From: Pseudomonas sp. Os17 | GTDB taxonomy: Bacteria; Pseudomonadota; Gammaproteobacteria; Pseudomonadales; Pseudomonadaceae | Direction: 5' to 3' | Assembly: GCF_001547895.1 (NCBI RefSeq) | Contig: NZ_AP014627.1 | Span: 6,512,001 to 6,576,000 of the forward strand | Length of the DNA: 64,000 nucleotides | Shown: one piece after another, positions 17,505 to 27,790 of the stretch | Numbering within the stretch: position 1 is the stretch's first letter | How the letters are laid out: each line of letters starts with the position of its first letter | Notes under the pieces: model-generated | The model's input: the letters and a program-made list of their open reading frames with translations, nothing else | Database searches by the model: none | What the model was told of the DNA's origin: nothing | Translations under genes and position numbers: made by a program

Positions 17505-18083
17505 ATGCGCCAGTCTTACCGCACGCCCCTGCTTGCCAGCCTGCTCGTCCTGATGTGCGCCGTTGTGCTGTGGAGCGCCTACGACTGGTTCCAGGGGCGC
17601 TATCTGCGGGCGTTCAGTGAACACACCGCGGTATTTTCCGGCGACCCGCTGCAACTGCCCGCCGAACTGGCCGGCCCTGGCGCCATTCGCCTGGTGCACT
17701 TCTGGGATCCGGCCTGCCCCTGCAACGTCGGCAACCAGCAGCACCTGGCCGAGCTGATCGCCACCTACGGCTCGCAAGGCGTGGAGTTCTATTCGGTGCA
17801 GAAACCCGGCAGTCACGGCCAGTTGCCCGCGACCCTGAGCGCCCTGAAGTCCCTCGACCACCTGCCCGGCGCCGAACAGATCCCCGCCAGTCCGGCGGTG
17901 GCGATCTGGGATCGCAACGGCAAGCTGGCCTACTTCGGGCCCTACAGCGAAGGCCTGACCTGCAATTCCAGCAACAGCTTCATCGAGCCCATCCTCCAGG
18001 CCTTGGCCAGCGATCGCCAGATCAATGCCACCCATACCCTGGCGGTAGGCTGCTATTGTCCCTGGCCGGCCAGCACCCACTAG
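17505..18083 (+). CDS. Membrane-anchored thioredoxin-fold protein (DUF6436-like)
   Basis: A 192-residue protein with one N-terminal transmembrane helix (LLASLLVLMCAVVLWSAYDW) and a periplasmic thioredoxin-like domain (IRLVHFWDPACPCNVGNQQHLAEL). The usual CxxC site is replaced by C-P-C, and extra cysteines occur near the end (LTCNSSN and GCYCPWPAS). That pattern suggests a specialised redox or metal-handling role, not general disulfide exchange. It is divergent from the alpha/beta hydrolase gene, with about 110 bases between the start codons. Confidence 0.75.
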   Translation: MRQSYRTPLLASLLVLMCAVVLWSAYDWFQGRYLRAFSEHTAVFSGDPLQLPAELAGPGAIRLVHFWDPACPCNVGNQQHLAELIATYGSQGVEFYSVQKPGSHGQLPATLSALKSLDHLPGAEQIPASPAVAIWDRNGKLAYFGPYSEGLTCNSSNSFIEPILQALASDRQINATHTLAVGCYCPWPASTH

Positions 18084-18188
18084 GGCATTCGCGACTATTC
18101 AAGGACCGCCTCCTGCCCGAGGCCCAAGACTTGTGCTAAATCTCTGCAGCTCTCAAGGCGGCACTGACAACAACAGCAAGGAGCCCGC

Positions 18189-20597
18189 ATGAAACGCAGC
18201 CTGACTCTGGTCGCCGTTCTGATCCTCGCCCTGCTGGCGGGTGCCGCCGGTTATCTGTACAGCAAGCAGCCGACGCGTCAGGGCCAGGTGGAAATCCGTG
18301 GCCTGCAGGGCTCGGTGACCGTGCGCTACGACGAGCGCGGGGTCCCGCACATCCGTGCGGAAAACGAAGCCGACCTGTATCGCGCCCTGGGTTACGTCCA
18401 CGCCCAGGACCGGCTGTTCCAGATGGAAATGCTGCGCCGCCTGTCCCGGGGCGAGCTGGCAGAAGTCCTCGGCCCCAAGCTGCTGGACACCGACAAGCTG
18501 TTCCGCAGCCTGCGCATCCGCGAGCGCGCCGACAGCTACGTGGCCGGCCTCGACCGCCAGTCTCCGGCGTGGAAGGCCCTGGAAGCCTATCTGGACGGCA
18601 TCAACCAGTATCAGGACAGCCACGCCAGCCCCATGGAGTTCGATGCCCTGGGCATCCACAAGCGGCCGTTCACCGCCGAGGACACGGTCAGCGTCGCCGG
18701 CTTCATGGCCTACAGCTTCGCCATGGCCTTTCGCACCGAACCGCTCTTGACCTACATCCGCGATCAGCTGGGCAACGATTACCTGAAAGTCTTCGACCTC
18801 GACTGGCAGCCCAAGGGCGTGCTGGCCAAGGGCAAGCCGCAACCGGCGCTGCCCCTGGCCGCGGTCGACTGGCAGGACCTGGGCCGGATCTCGCGCCTGA
18901 GCCAGGATGCCCTGAGCGACGCCGGACTGCCGCAATTCGAAGGCAGCAACGCCTGGGCCGTGGCCGGCACACGGACCAAAAGCGGCCGCCCCCTGCTGGC
19001 CGGCGACCCGCACATCCGCTATTCCCTGCCGTCGGTGTGGTACGAGGCGCAGCTGTCGGCGCCGGGCTTCGAGCTCTATGGCCATCATCAGGCCCTGGTG
19101 CCCTTCGCCTTCCTGGGCCACAACCTGGATTTCGGCTGGAGCCTGACCATGTTCCAGAACGACGATCTCGACCTGATCGCCGAGAAGGTCAACCCGCAGA
19201 ACGCCAATCAGGTCTGGTTTCGTGACCAGTGGGTCGACCTGATCAGCAGCGAGCAGCAGATTGCGGTCAAGGGCCAGGCCCCGGTCACCCTGACCCTGCG
19301 CCGCTCGCCCCACGGACCGATCATCAACGACATGCTCGGCACCACCGTGGGCAAGGCCCCGGTGGCCATGTGGTGGGGTTTCCTGGAAACCCCGAACCCG
19401 ATCCTCGACGGTTTCTACCAGCTCAACCGCGCCGACACCCTGGCCAAGGTCCGCGCTGCGGCGGCCAAGGTCCATGCCCCCGGCCTCAACATCATCTGGG
19501 CCAACGCCAAGGGCGATATCGGCTGGTGGGCGGCGGCGCTGCTGCCCAAACGCCCGGCCGGGGCCAAGCCGGCGTTCATGCTCGACGGCAGCACGGTCAT
19601 GGCCGACAAGGAAGGCTTCTATCCCTTCAGTGCCAACCCTCAGGAAGAGAATCCGGCCCGGGGCTACATTGTCTCGGCCAATTTCCAACCGGTTTCCCCT
19701 ACCGGCATGGAGATTCCCGGCTACTACAACCTCGCCGACCGCGGCCAGCAACTGGATCGCCAGCTCAGCGACAAGAGCGTGAAATGGGACCTGGAAAACA
19801 CCCAGAAGCTGCAACTGGGCACGACCACCGCCTACGGGCCGCGCCTGCTGGCACCGCTGCTGCCCGTGCTGCGGGACGTGGTCGGCGACCCCGAGGAACA
19901 GAAGCTGGTGGAGCAACTGGCCAAGTGGCAGGGCGACTACCCGCTGGACTCCACCAGCGCCACCCTGTTCAACCAGTTCCTGTTCGAGCTGGCCAACGCC
20001 ACCTTCCATGAAAAACTCGGTGACGCCTACTTCGACGCGCTGATCCAGGCCCGGGTGGTGGATGCCGCCCTGCCCCGGCTGGCGGCCGATCCCGACTCGC
20101 CCTGGTGGGACAACCGCACCACGCCACAGCGCGAAAGCCGGGCCGACACGGTCAGGGTGGCCTGGCGCGCCAGCATCGACCACCTGCGGCTGACCCTCGG
20201 CGCCAACCCGGCACAGTGGCGCTGGGGCAGCGCCCACACCCTGACCCACGGCCATCCCCTGGGGATGCAGAAGCCTCTGGACCGGGTATTCAACGTCGGC
20301 CCCCTGGACGCTCCCGGCAGCCATGAGGTGCCGAACAACCTCACCGCCAAGATCGGGCCGGCGCCCTGGTCGGTGGTCTACGGTCCCTCGACCCGACGCA
20401 TCATCGACTTCGCCGACCCGGCCCACAGCCTGACCATCAACCCGGTGGGCCAGAGCGGCGTGCTGTTCGACAAGCACTACGACGACCAGGCCGAGGCCTA
20501 TATCGAAGGCGTCTACCAACAGGCGCACTTCAGCGACGAGGAAGTCACCGCCAATACCCGCAGCACCCTGAAGCTGCTGCCGGCGCGCCGCCCCTGA
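18189..20597 (+). CDS. hacB: Penicillin acylase family Ntn-hydrolase, HacB-type (acyl-homoserine lactone acylase)
   Basis: An 802-residue periplasmic N-terminal nucleophile hydrolase. It has a signal or anchor segment (LTLVAVLILALLAGAAGYLY), an alpha chain, a linker and a beta chain beginning at Ser253 in EGSNAWAVAG. This serine becomes the catalytic N-terminus after self-cleavage. Sequence features and position next to spuH match P. aeruginosa HacB (PA0305), an acylase acting on long-chain acyl-homoserine lactones. I have not tested substrate range from sequence. AAGGAG lies 7 bases before the ATG. It is convergent with spuH, separated by a REP and a terminator. Confidence 0.85.
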   Translation: MKRSLTLVAVLILALLAGAAGYLYSKQPTRQGQVEIRGLQGSVTVRYDERGVPHIRAENEADLYRALGYVHAQDRLFQMEMLRRLSRGELAEVLGPKLLDTDKLFRSLRIRERADSYVAGLDRQSPAWKALEAYLDGINQYQDSHASPMEFDALGIHKRPFTAEDTVSVAGFMAYSFAMAFRTEPLLTYIRDQLGNDYLKVFDLDWQPKGVLAKGKPQPALPLAAVDWQDLGRISRLSQDALSDAGLPQFEGSNAWAVAGTRTKSGRPLLAGDPHIRYSLPSVWYEAQLSAPGFELYGHHQALVPFAFLGHNLDFGWSLTMFQNDDLDLIAEKVNPQNANQVWFRDQWVDLISSEQQIAVKGQAPVTLTLRRSPHGPIINDMLGTTVGKAPVAMWWGFLETPNPILDGFYQLNRADTLAKVRAAAAKVHAPGLNIIWANAKGDIGWWAAALLPKRPAGAKPAFMLDGSTVMADKEGFYPFSANPQEENPARGYIVSANFQPVSPTGMEIPGYYNLADRGQQLDRQLSDKSVKWDLENTQKLQLGTTTAYGPRLLAPLLPVLRDVVGDPEEQKLVEQLAKWQGDYPLDSTSATLFNQFLFELANATFHEKLGDAYFDALIQARVVDAALPRLAADPDSPWWDNRTTPQRESRADTVRVAWRASIDHLRLTLGANPAQWRWGSAHTLTHGHPLGMQKPLDRVFNVGPLDAPGSHEVPNNLTAKIGPAPWSVVYGPSTRRIIDFADPAHSLTINPVGQSGVLFDKHYDDQAEAYIEGVYQQAHFSDEEVTANTRSTLKLLPARRP

Positions 20598-20609
20598 GCA
20601 CCCCGCCCC

Positions 20610-20691
20610 GTAGGAGCTGGCTTGCCAGCGAAGAGGCTTGCAAGCCTGGCGTGCATCTCGCGAACGCTTTCGCCGGCAAGCCGGCTCCTAC
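20610..20691. repeat. REP element (inverted repeat, GTAGGAGC family)
   Basis: It begins GTAGGAGCTGGCTTGCCAGCG and ends CGCCGGCAAGCCGGCTCCTAC, so the ends are inverted copies. It lies between the convergent acylase gene and spuH. Confidence 0.85.
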
Positions 20692-20714
20692 GGCGAAACA
20701 GGCGGCATGAGGCA

Positions 20715-20756
20715 ATAAAAAACCTCGCTCCCGGTTACGGGGCGAGGTTTTTTTTA
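20715..20756. terminator. bidirectional intrinsic terminator
   Basis: The stem AACCTCGCTCC / GGGGCGAGGTT has an A-rich left flank (AATAAAA) and a run of eight or more T on the right. It can stop the acylase transcript (+), and the A-run lets it serve the spu operon (-). Confidence 0.9.
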
Positions 20757-20786
20757 TTGCGAACCTGAGGTGTTGCGAACCTGAGG

Positions 20787-21677
20787 TCAGACCGCTTCCG
20801 GCGCTTGGGCCCGACGCACGTCCGGCTGCTTCCACGAGTCGGCGGCGCTTTCTTCGATGGCCTGCTGGATCGCGCGCTTGCGGGATTCTTCGGCGCGACG
20901 GCTGAAGAACCAGACCAGGAAGGTCACCAGGGACACCGCCAGCAGGATCAGGCTGGCCACGGCGTTGATCTCCGGCTTGACCCCCAGGCGCACCGCCGAG
21001 AACACTTCCATCGGCAAGGTGGTGGAACCCGGGCCGGAAACGAAGCTGGCCAGCACCAGGTCATCCAGGGACAGGGCAAAGGACATCATGCCGCCGGCCG
21101 CCAGCGAGGGCGCGATCATCGGGATGGTGATCAGGAAGAACACCTTCCACGGCCGCGCGCCCAGGTCCATGGCTGCCTCTTCGATGGACAGGTCCAGTTC
21201 ACGCAGGCGAGCCGACACCACCACCGCCACATAGGCCGCGCAGAACGTGGTGTGGGCGATCCAGATGGTGACGATGCCGCGCTCCTGCGGCCAGCCCACA
21301 GCCTGGGCCATGGCCACGAACAGCAGCAACAGCGACAGACCGGTGATCACCTCGGGCATCACCAGCGGCGCGGTCACCAGGCCACCGAACAGGGTGCGCC
21401 CCTTGAAGTGGGTGATCCGGGTCAGCACGAACGCCGCCAGGGTGCCCAGGGCCACCGCCGCCACCGCGGTGTAGCAGGCGATCTCCAGGGAACGCACCAC
21501 CGAGCCCATCAGCTGGGTGTTATCCAGCAGGCCGACGTACCAGTTGATCGACCAGCCGCCCCAAACGGTCACCAGTTTCGAGGCGTTGAACGAGTAGATC
21601 ACCAGGATCAGCATCGGCAGGTAGATGAACAACAGGCCCAACACCAGCATCAGGCTGGAGAAACTGAAGCGCTTCAT
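20787..21677 (-). CDS. spuH: SpuH, polyamine ABC transporter permease
   Basis: A 296-residue inner-membrane permease (PotC/PotI type) with six predicted helices. The EAA loop that contacts the ATPase is EEAAMDLGARPWKVFFLITIP. It is the last gene of the spu operon and starts inside the stop of spuG (ATGA overlap at 21674-21677). It forms the channel with SpuG for putrescine and spermidine import. Confidence 0.93.
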   Translation of the reverse strand: MKRFSFSSLMLVLGLLFIYLPMLILVIYSFNASKLVTVWGGWSINWYVGLLDNTQLMGSVVRSLEIACYTAVAAVALGTLAAFVLTRITHFKGRTLFGGLVTAPLVMPEVITGLSLLLLFVAMAQAVGWPQERGIVTIWIAHTTFCAAYVAVVVSARLRELDLSIEEAAMDLGARPWKVFFLITIPMIAPSLAAGGMMSFALSLDDLVLASFVSGPGSTTLPMEVFSAVRLGVKPEINAVASLILLAVSLVTFLVWFFSRRAEESRKRAIQQAIEESAADSWKQPDVRRAQAPEAV

Positions 21678-22594
21678 TCCTTGCCCTCCATTTCCTTGGC
21701 CTGACTGCGGTTGAACAGGATGATCGGCACAATCAGGATCGCCAGCATCACCACCGCCAGGGCGGACGCCACCGGCCAGTCACGGTTGTTGAAGAACTCT
21801 TGCCACAGCACCTTGCCGATCATCAGGGTTTCCGGGCCGCCCAGGAGTTCCGGAATCACGAACTCGCCCACCACCGGGATGAACACCAGCATGCAGCCGG
21901 CGATGATGCCGTTCTTGGACAGCGGCACGGTGATCTTCCAGAAGCTGTTGAAGGTACTCGAGCCCAGGTCGGCGGCGGCCTCCAGCAGGCTGGTGTCGTG
22001 CTTCACCAGGTTGGCGTACAGCGGCAGGATCATGAACGGCAGGTAGGAATAGACCACGCCGATGTACACCGCGATGTTGGTGTTGAGGATCTGCAGCGGC
22101 TCGTTGATCCAGCCCATGGACAGCAGGAAGCCGTTGAGCAGGCCGTTGTTGCTGAGGATGCCCATCCAGGCATAGACGCGGATCAGGATCGCGGTCCAGG
22201 TCGGCATCATGATCAGCAGCACCAGCACGGTCTGCAGCTCTTTGCGGGCACTGGCAATGGCATAGGCCATCGGGTAGCCGATCAGCAGGCAGAGGATGGT
22301 GCTGAAGAACGCCATCTTCAGCGAGCCGAGGTAGGCGGCGATGTACAGCTCGTCGTCCCCCAGCATGGCGTAGTTGCCCAGGTTGAGCAGCACCTGCAGC
22401 TTCTGGTCGACGTAGCTGTAGATCTCGGTGTACGGCGGAATGGCCACGTCCGCTTCGGCGAAGCTGATCTTCAGGACGATGAAGAACGGCAGCATGAAGA
22501 ACAGGAACAGCCAGATGAACGGAACCCCGATGACCATCTGACGGCCACCGGGAATTATTCGATTGAGTCGGCGCTTGAGCTTTCGCATGTTCAT
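21674..22594 (-). CDS. spuG: SpuG, polyamine ABC transporter permease
   Basis: A 306-residue permease (PotB/PotH type) starting MNMRKLKRRLNRIIPGGRQM. Hydrophobic segments such as VIGVPFIWLFLFFMLPFFIVL and LVLLIMMPTWTAILIRVYAW are visible, as is an EAA-type loop (LEAAADLGSSTFNSFWKITVP). The ATG at 22594 overlaps the stop of spuF; a further ATG lies two codons later. Confidence 0.93.
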   Translation of the reverse strand: MNMRKLKRRLNRIIPGGRQMVIGVPFIWLFLFFMLPFFIVLKISFAEADVAIPPYTEIYSYVDQKLQVLLNLGNYAMLGDDELYIAAYLGSLKMAFFSTILCLLIGYPMAYAIASARKELQTVLVLLIMMPTWTAILIRVYAWMGILSNNGLLNGFLLSMGWINEPLQILNTNIAVYIGVVYSYLPFMILPLYANLVKHDTSLLEAAADLGSSTFNSFWKITVPLSKNGIIAGCMLVFIPVVGEFVIPELLGGPETLMIGKVLWQEFFNNRDWPVASALAVVMLAILIVPIILFNRSQAKEMEGKE

Positions 22595-23733
22595 GAGCGC
22601 AGTACCACGCCGCTGTCGTCTTCCCACCAGACGTAGACTTGGTCACCCCAGGTAGGCCGCGCGCCACGGCGCTCGGCGTTGGCGACGAAGGATTGCACCA
22701 GCTTGCCGCTCGGCAGCTCGACGTAGAACACCGAATGCCCGCCCAGGTAGGCGATGTCATGCACCTTGCCGCTGGACCAGTTGTATTCGCAGGTCGGCAT
22801 TTCGGCGGTGACCAGCAGCTTCTCCGGACGAATCGCGTAGGTCACCGACTTGTCCTGCACCGAGGTGCTGATGCCGTGGCCGACGTAGATGTTGCGATCC
22901 AGGTCCTTGCAGGTGATCAGCGCGTGACCCTCGGCATCGTCCACCACTTCACCCTCGAAGATGTTGACGTTGCCGATGAATTCGCAGACCAGGCGGCTGA
23001 CCGGGGTCTCGTAGATGTCGATCGGGCTGCCGATCTGAGCGATCCAGCCCAGGTGCATGATGGCGATGCGCTCGGCCATGGTCATGGCCTCTTCCTGGTC
23101 GTGGGTCACCATCACGCAGGTCACGCCGACGCGCTCGATGATTTCCACCAGCTCCAGCTGCATCTGCGAACGCAGTTTCTTGTCCAGGGCGCCCATGGGT
23201 TCGTCCAGCAAGAGCAGCTTGGGACGCTTGGCCAGGGAACGGGCCAGGGCCACGCGCTGGCGCTGACCACCGGACAGCTGGTGCGGCTTGCGCTTGGCGT
23301 ACTGGCTCATCTGCACCAGCTTGAGCATTTCTGCCACCCGTGCGTCGATTTCCGCCGGCGGGATCTTGTCCTGCTTGAGGCCGAAGGCGATGTTCTGGGC
23401 CACGGTCATGTGCGGGAACAACGCGTAGGACTGGAACATCATGTTGATCGGCCGCTCGTAAGGCGGCATGTCGGTGATGTCCACGCCATCGAGGAAGATT
23501 CGCCCCTCCGTTGGCCGTTCGAAACCGGCCAGCATCCGCAGCAAGGTGGACTTGCCCGAACCCGAACCGCCGAGCAGGGCGAAGATCTCGCCCTTCTTGA
23601 TTTCCAGGGACACATCGTCCACGGCAACCGTCTCGTCGAACTTCTTCGTGACCCGGTCGATTTTGACCAGCACCTGCTTAGGTGTCTGGTCGCCCTCGAG
23701 GGCTTTCTTATAGGCGCCGGAGGCAACTGCCAT
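22591..23733 (-). CDS. spuF: SpuF, polyamine ABC transporter ATP-binding protein
   Basis: A 380-residue ATPase (PotA/PotG type) that powers SpuGH. Walker A is GGSGSGKST, the signature is LSGGQRQRVALARSL, Walker B is LLLLDEPMGALD, and the switch His lies in VTHDQEEAM. The C-terminal TOBE domain follows (YAIRPEKLLV). The start MAVASGAYKKALEGDQ at 23733 is chosen over an open extension of six codons. Confidence 0.94.
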   Translation of the reverse strand: MAVASGAYKKALEGDQTPKQVLVKIDRVTKKFDETVAVDDVSLEIKKGEIFALLGGSGSGKSTLLRMLAGFERPTEGRIFLDGVDITDMPPYERPINMMFQSYALFPHMTVAQNIAFGLKQDKIPPAEIDARVAEMLKLVQMSQYAKRKPHQLSGGQRQRVALARSLAKRPKLLLLDEPMGALDKKLRSQMQLELVEIIERVGVTCVMVTHDQEEAMTMAERIAIMHLGWIAQIGSPIDIYETPVSRLVCEFIGNVNIFEGEVVDDAEGHALITCKDLDRNIYVGHGISTSVQDKSVTYAIRPEKLLVTAEMPTCEYNWSSGKVHDIAYLGGHSVFYVELPSGKLVQSFVANAERRGARPTWGDQVYVWWEDDSGVVLRS

Positions 23734-23804
23734 TTGCGAAACTCCCAACAAAATTTGCAGCCCGCCCCATGCGGGCGGACCTTGGATAGTTTGAGCCTGT
23801 GGAA

Positions 23805-25022
<1,218 letters not shown>

Positions 25023-25088
25023 TCATTTAATTGTTTCCTGTTGCCGCCCTCGCCATGACGACGGCAACAGGTCGTGCTGCAAATCGGC

Positions 25089-26201
25089 TTATTTGCCGGA
25101 TTTGATCTTGGTCCAGCTGCGGGTCAGGATGCGCTGGGTCGCGGCCGGCAGGTCGGCAATCGCGTACAGCTTGGCCTGGACTTCAGCTGGCGGGTAAACG
25201 CCCGGGTCGCTGGTGATGTCTTTATCGACCAGTGGGGTTGCAGCCGCGTTACCGTTGGGGAAACGCACGGCGTTGGTGATTTCGGCCATGACTTCAGGCT
25301 TTTGCAGGAAGGTCATGAACTTGTAGGCGCCTTCGACGTTTTCCGCGTCTTTAGGGATGGCGACCATGTCGTAGAAGCTGCCAGCACCTTCTTTCGGAAT
25401 GTTGTAGCTGACCTTGACCTTGTCACCGGCTTCGGCAGCACGGGCCTTGGCCTGATAGATATCGCCCGAGTAGCCCACGGCGACGCAGATGTTGCCGTTA
25501 GCCAGGTCGGAGATGTACTTGGAGGAGTGGAAGTAGGCGATCGAAGGACGGATCTTGAGGAACAGCGCTTCGGCTTCAGCCAGCTGTTTCTTGTCCTGGC
25601 TGTCGGTCGGGTAGCCCAGGTAGTGCAGCGCCACCGGAATCATCTCGGTTGGCGAATCGAGGAAGCTGACGCCGCAGGCCTTCAACTTCTCGGCATTTTC
25701 CGGCTTGAACAGCAGGTCCCAGGAGTTGGTCGGTGCGTCGGCACCCAACACCGCCTTGACCTTCTCGGCGTTGAAACCGATGCCGATCGAGCCCCACATG
25801 TAAGGGAATGCGTGCTTGTTGCCCGGGTCGCTCACCGATACCGCCTTGAGCAGCGATTCGTTGAGGTTCTTCCAGTTCGGCAGCTTGGACTTGTCCAGCT
25901 CCTGATAGACGCCGGCCTTGATCTGCTTGGCCAGGAAGTTGTTGGAAGGCACTACCACGTCGTAGCCGGATTTGCCGGCGAGCAACTTGGCTTCCAGGGT
26001 TTCGTTGCTGTCGAACACGTCGTAGACCACTTTGATGCCCGACTCGGCTTCAAACTTCTTGATGGTGTCCGGAGCGATATAGTCGGACCAGTTGTAAACG
26101 TGCAGCACTTTATCGTCCGCCTGTGCTGCCGCCGCCATCACGCCCATCAGGGACATGGCGAGGAGGGTCTTGCCAGCTAACTTCATACCTAATGCCTTCA
26201 T
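25089..26201 (-). CDS. spuD: SpuD, periplasmic polyamine-binding protein (putrescine type)
   Basis: A 370-residue homologue of SpuE with a signal peptide ([23 protein letters not shown]) and the motif [20 protein letters not shown]. The ligand-site segment reads [12 protein letters not shown], with Phe in place of the Trp of SpuE, which supports a putrescine preference. GGAG lies 8 bases before the ATG at 26201; an inner ATG at 26186 is possible. The gap of about 190 bases to spuE contains no gene and could hold an internal promoter or processing site. Confidence 0.9.
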   Translation of the reverse strand: MKALGMKLAGKTLLAMSLMGVMAAAAQADDKVLHVYNWSDYIAPDTIKKFEAESGIKVVYDVFDSNETLEAKLLAGKSGYDVVVPSNNFLAKQIKAGVYQELDKSKLPNWKNLNESLLKAVSVSDPGNKHAFPYMWGSIGIGFNAEKVKAVLGADAPTNSWDLLFKPENAEKLKACGVSFLDSPTEMIPVALHYLGYPTDSQDKKQLAEAEALFLKIRPSIAYFHSSKYISDLANGNICVAVGYSGDIYQAKARAAEAGDKVKVSYNIPKEGAGSFYDMVAIPKDAENVEGAYKFMTFLQKPEVMAEITNAVRFPNGNAAATPLVDKDITSDPGVYPPAEVQAKLYAIADLPAATQRILTRSWTKIKSGK

Positions 26202-26369
26202 GCGTAATGCTCCAATTATTCTTTTTAACCACTCGTTCAGCGGCCAATATCCGGGCAACCAAAACGGCGGGTAGTCTGGCAAGATCCAAGGCCGGCTTTC
26301 AAGGAAAGACCGGCCTTTATGCCTGCTTCGAACAGGGCGCCCGCAAGCACCGCGATCAAAGCCTAGCAC

Positions 26370-27734
26370 TCAGCCCTGCAGGGCACTCAAGGTCAGGTCC
26401 AGGCACTTGCGCGCCTTGGCTACCAGCTCGTCGATCTCCGCTTCGCTGATCACCAGCGGCGGGGCAATGATCATGGTGTCGCCCACGGCACGCATGATCA
26501 GACCGTTGTCGAAACAGAACTGCCGACAGATCATGCCCACGCCCCGGCCCTGATAGCGCGCCCGGGTGGCCTTGTCCTTGACCAGCTCGATCGCCCCCAG
26601 CAGACCCACCCCGCGAACCTCGCCCACCAACGGATGGTCGTTCAGCTCACGCAGACGTTTCTGCAAATAAGGTGCCGTTTTTTCATGGACGCGCTGGATA
26701 ATTTTTTCCTCGCGCATGATGCGGATGTTCTCCAGGGCCACGGCAGCGGCTACCGGATGCCCGGAATAGGTGAAACCGTGGTTGAAGTCGCCGCCCTCGT
26801 TGAGCACCGCCACCACTTCGTCACGCACGATCAGGCCACCCATGGGGATGTAGCCGGAGGTCAGGCCCTTGGCGATGGTCATCATGTCGGGCTTGAGGTC
26901 GTAGAAATCGCTACCGAACCACTCACCGGTACGACCAAAGCCACAAATCACCTCGTCGGCGACAAACAGGATGTCGTACTTGGCGAGAATCTCCTTGATC
27001 CGCGGCCAGTAGCTGTCTGGCGGCACGATCACGCCACCGGCGCCCTGGATCGGCTCGGCGATAAAGGCACCGACGTTGTCCACGCCCAGTTCCAGGATCT
27101 TTGCTTCGAGTTGATTGGCCGCCCAGATGCCGAACTCGTCGGGGCTCATGTCGCCGCCCTCGCCGAACCAGTAGGGTTGCGGGATATGGACGATGCCCGG
27201 GATCGGCAAGTCGCCCTGTTCGTGCATGTAGGTCATGCCGCCGAGGCTGGCGCCGGCCACGGTGGAGCCGTGGTAGCCATTGACCCGGCTGATGATGGTT
27301 TTCTTGTTCGGCTGGCCCTTGATCGCCCAGTAATGGCGGACCATGCGCAGCATGGTGTCGTTGCCTTCGGAACCGGAACCGGTGAAGAACACATGATTCA
27401 TGCCTTGCGGCGCGATCTCGGCAATCACCTTGGACAACTCCAGCACCGGCGGATGCGCGGTCTGGAAGAACAGGTTGTAGTACGGCAGTTCGCGCATTTG
27501 CTGGCTGGCGGCATCGGCCAGCTCATCACGGCCATAGCCGATGGCGACGCACCATAGACCGGCCATGCCGTCGAGAATCTGATTGCCTTCACTGTCCCAG
27601 AGATACACGCCTTTGGCGTGGGTGATGATCCGCGGCCCCTTTTCTTTCAATTGCTTGAAATCACTGAAGGGCGCCAGGTGGTGATCACTGCTGAGGGTTT
27701 GCCACTCGCGGGTTTGCGGGTTTTTTTGAGTCAT
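26370..27734 (-). CDS. spuC: SpuC, putrescine/polyamine:pyruvate aminotransferase
   Basis: A 454-residue class III PLP aminotransferase. The PLP lysine lies in TIAKGLTSGYIPMGG, with FVADEVICGFGRTG before it and the glycine-rich cofactor site FTGSGSEGNDTMLRMVRHYW near residue 120. It moves the amino group of putrescine (or relatives) to pyruvate in the transamination route of polyamine breakdown. ATG 27734 follows GGAGAG. It lies between spuB and spuD, as in P. aeruginosa. Confidence 0.93.
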   Translation of the reverse strand: MTQKNPQTREWQTLSSDHHLAPFSDFKQLKEKGPRIITHAKGVYLWDSEGNQILDGMAGLWCVAIGYGRDELADAASQQMRELPYYNLFFQTAHPPVLELSKVIAEIAPQGMNHVFFTGSGSEGNDTMLRMVRHYWAIKGQPNKKTIISRVNGYHGSTVAGASLGGMTYMHEQGDLPIPGIVHIPQPYWFGEGGDMSPDEFGIWAANQLEAKILELGVDNVGAFIAEPIQGAGGVIVPPDSYWPRIKEILAKYDILFVADEVICGFGRTGEWFGSDFYDLKPDMMTIAKGLTSGYIPMGGLIVRDEVVAVLNEGGDFNHGFTYSGHPVAAAVALENIRIMREEKIIQRVHEKTAPYLQKRLRELNDHPLVGEVRGVGLLGAIELVKDKATRARYQGRGVGMICRQFCFDNGLIMRAVGDTMIIAPPLVISEAEIDELVAKARKCLDLTLSALQG

Positions 27735-27790
27735 CAATCTCTCCTAAGTGTCAGTGAAGGCGCCACTGGCGGGCAGTGGCGCCCGGCGAA

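Noticed and set aside
18153..20528. 791-codon minus-strand reading opposite the acylase gene
   Set aside because: The sense frame has a full Ntn-hydrolase; the antisense has no domain and only reflects high GC at third positions.
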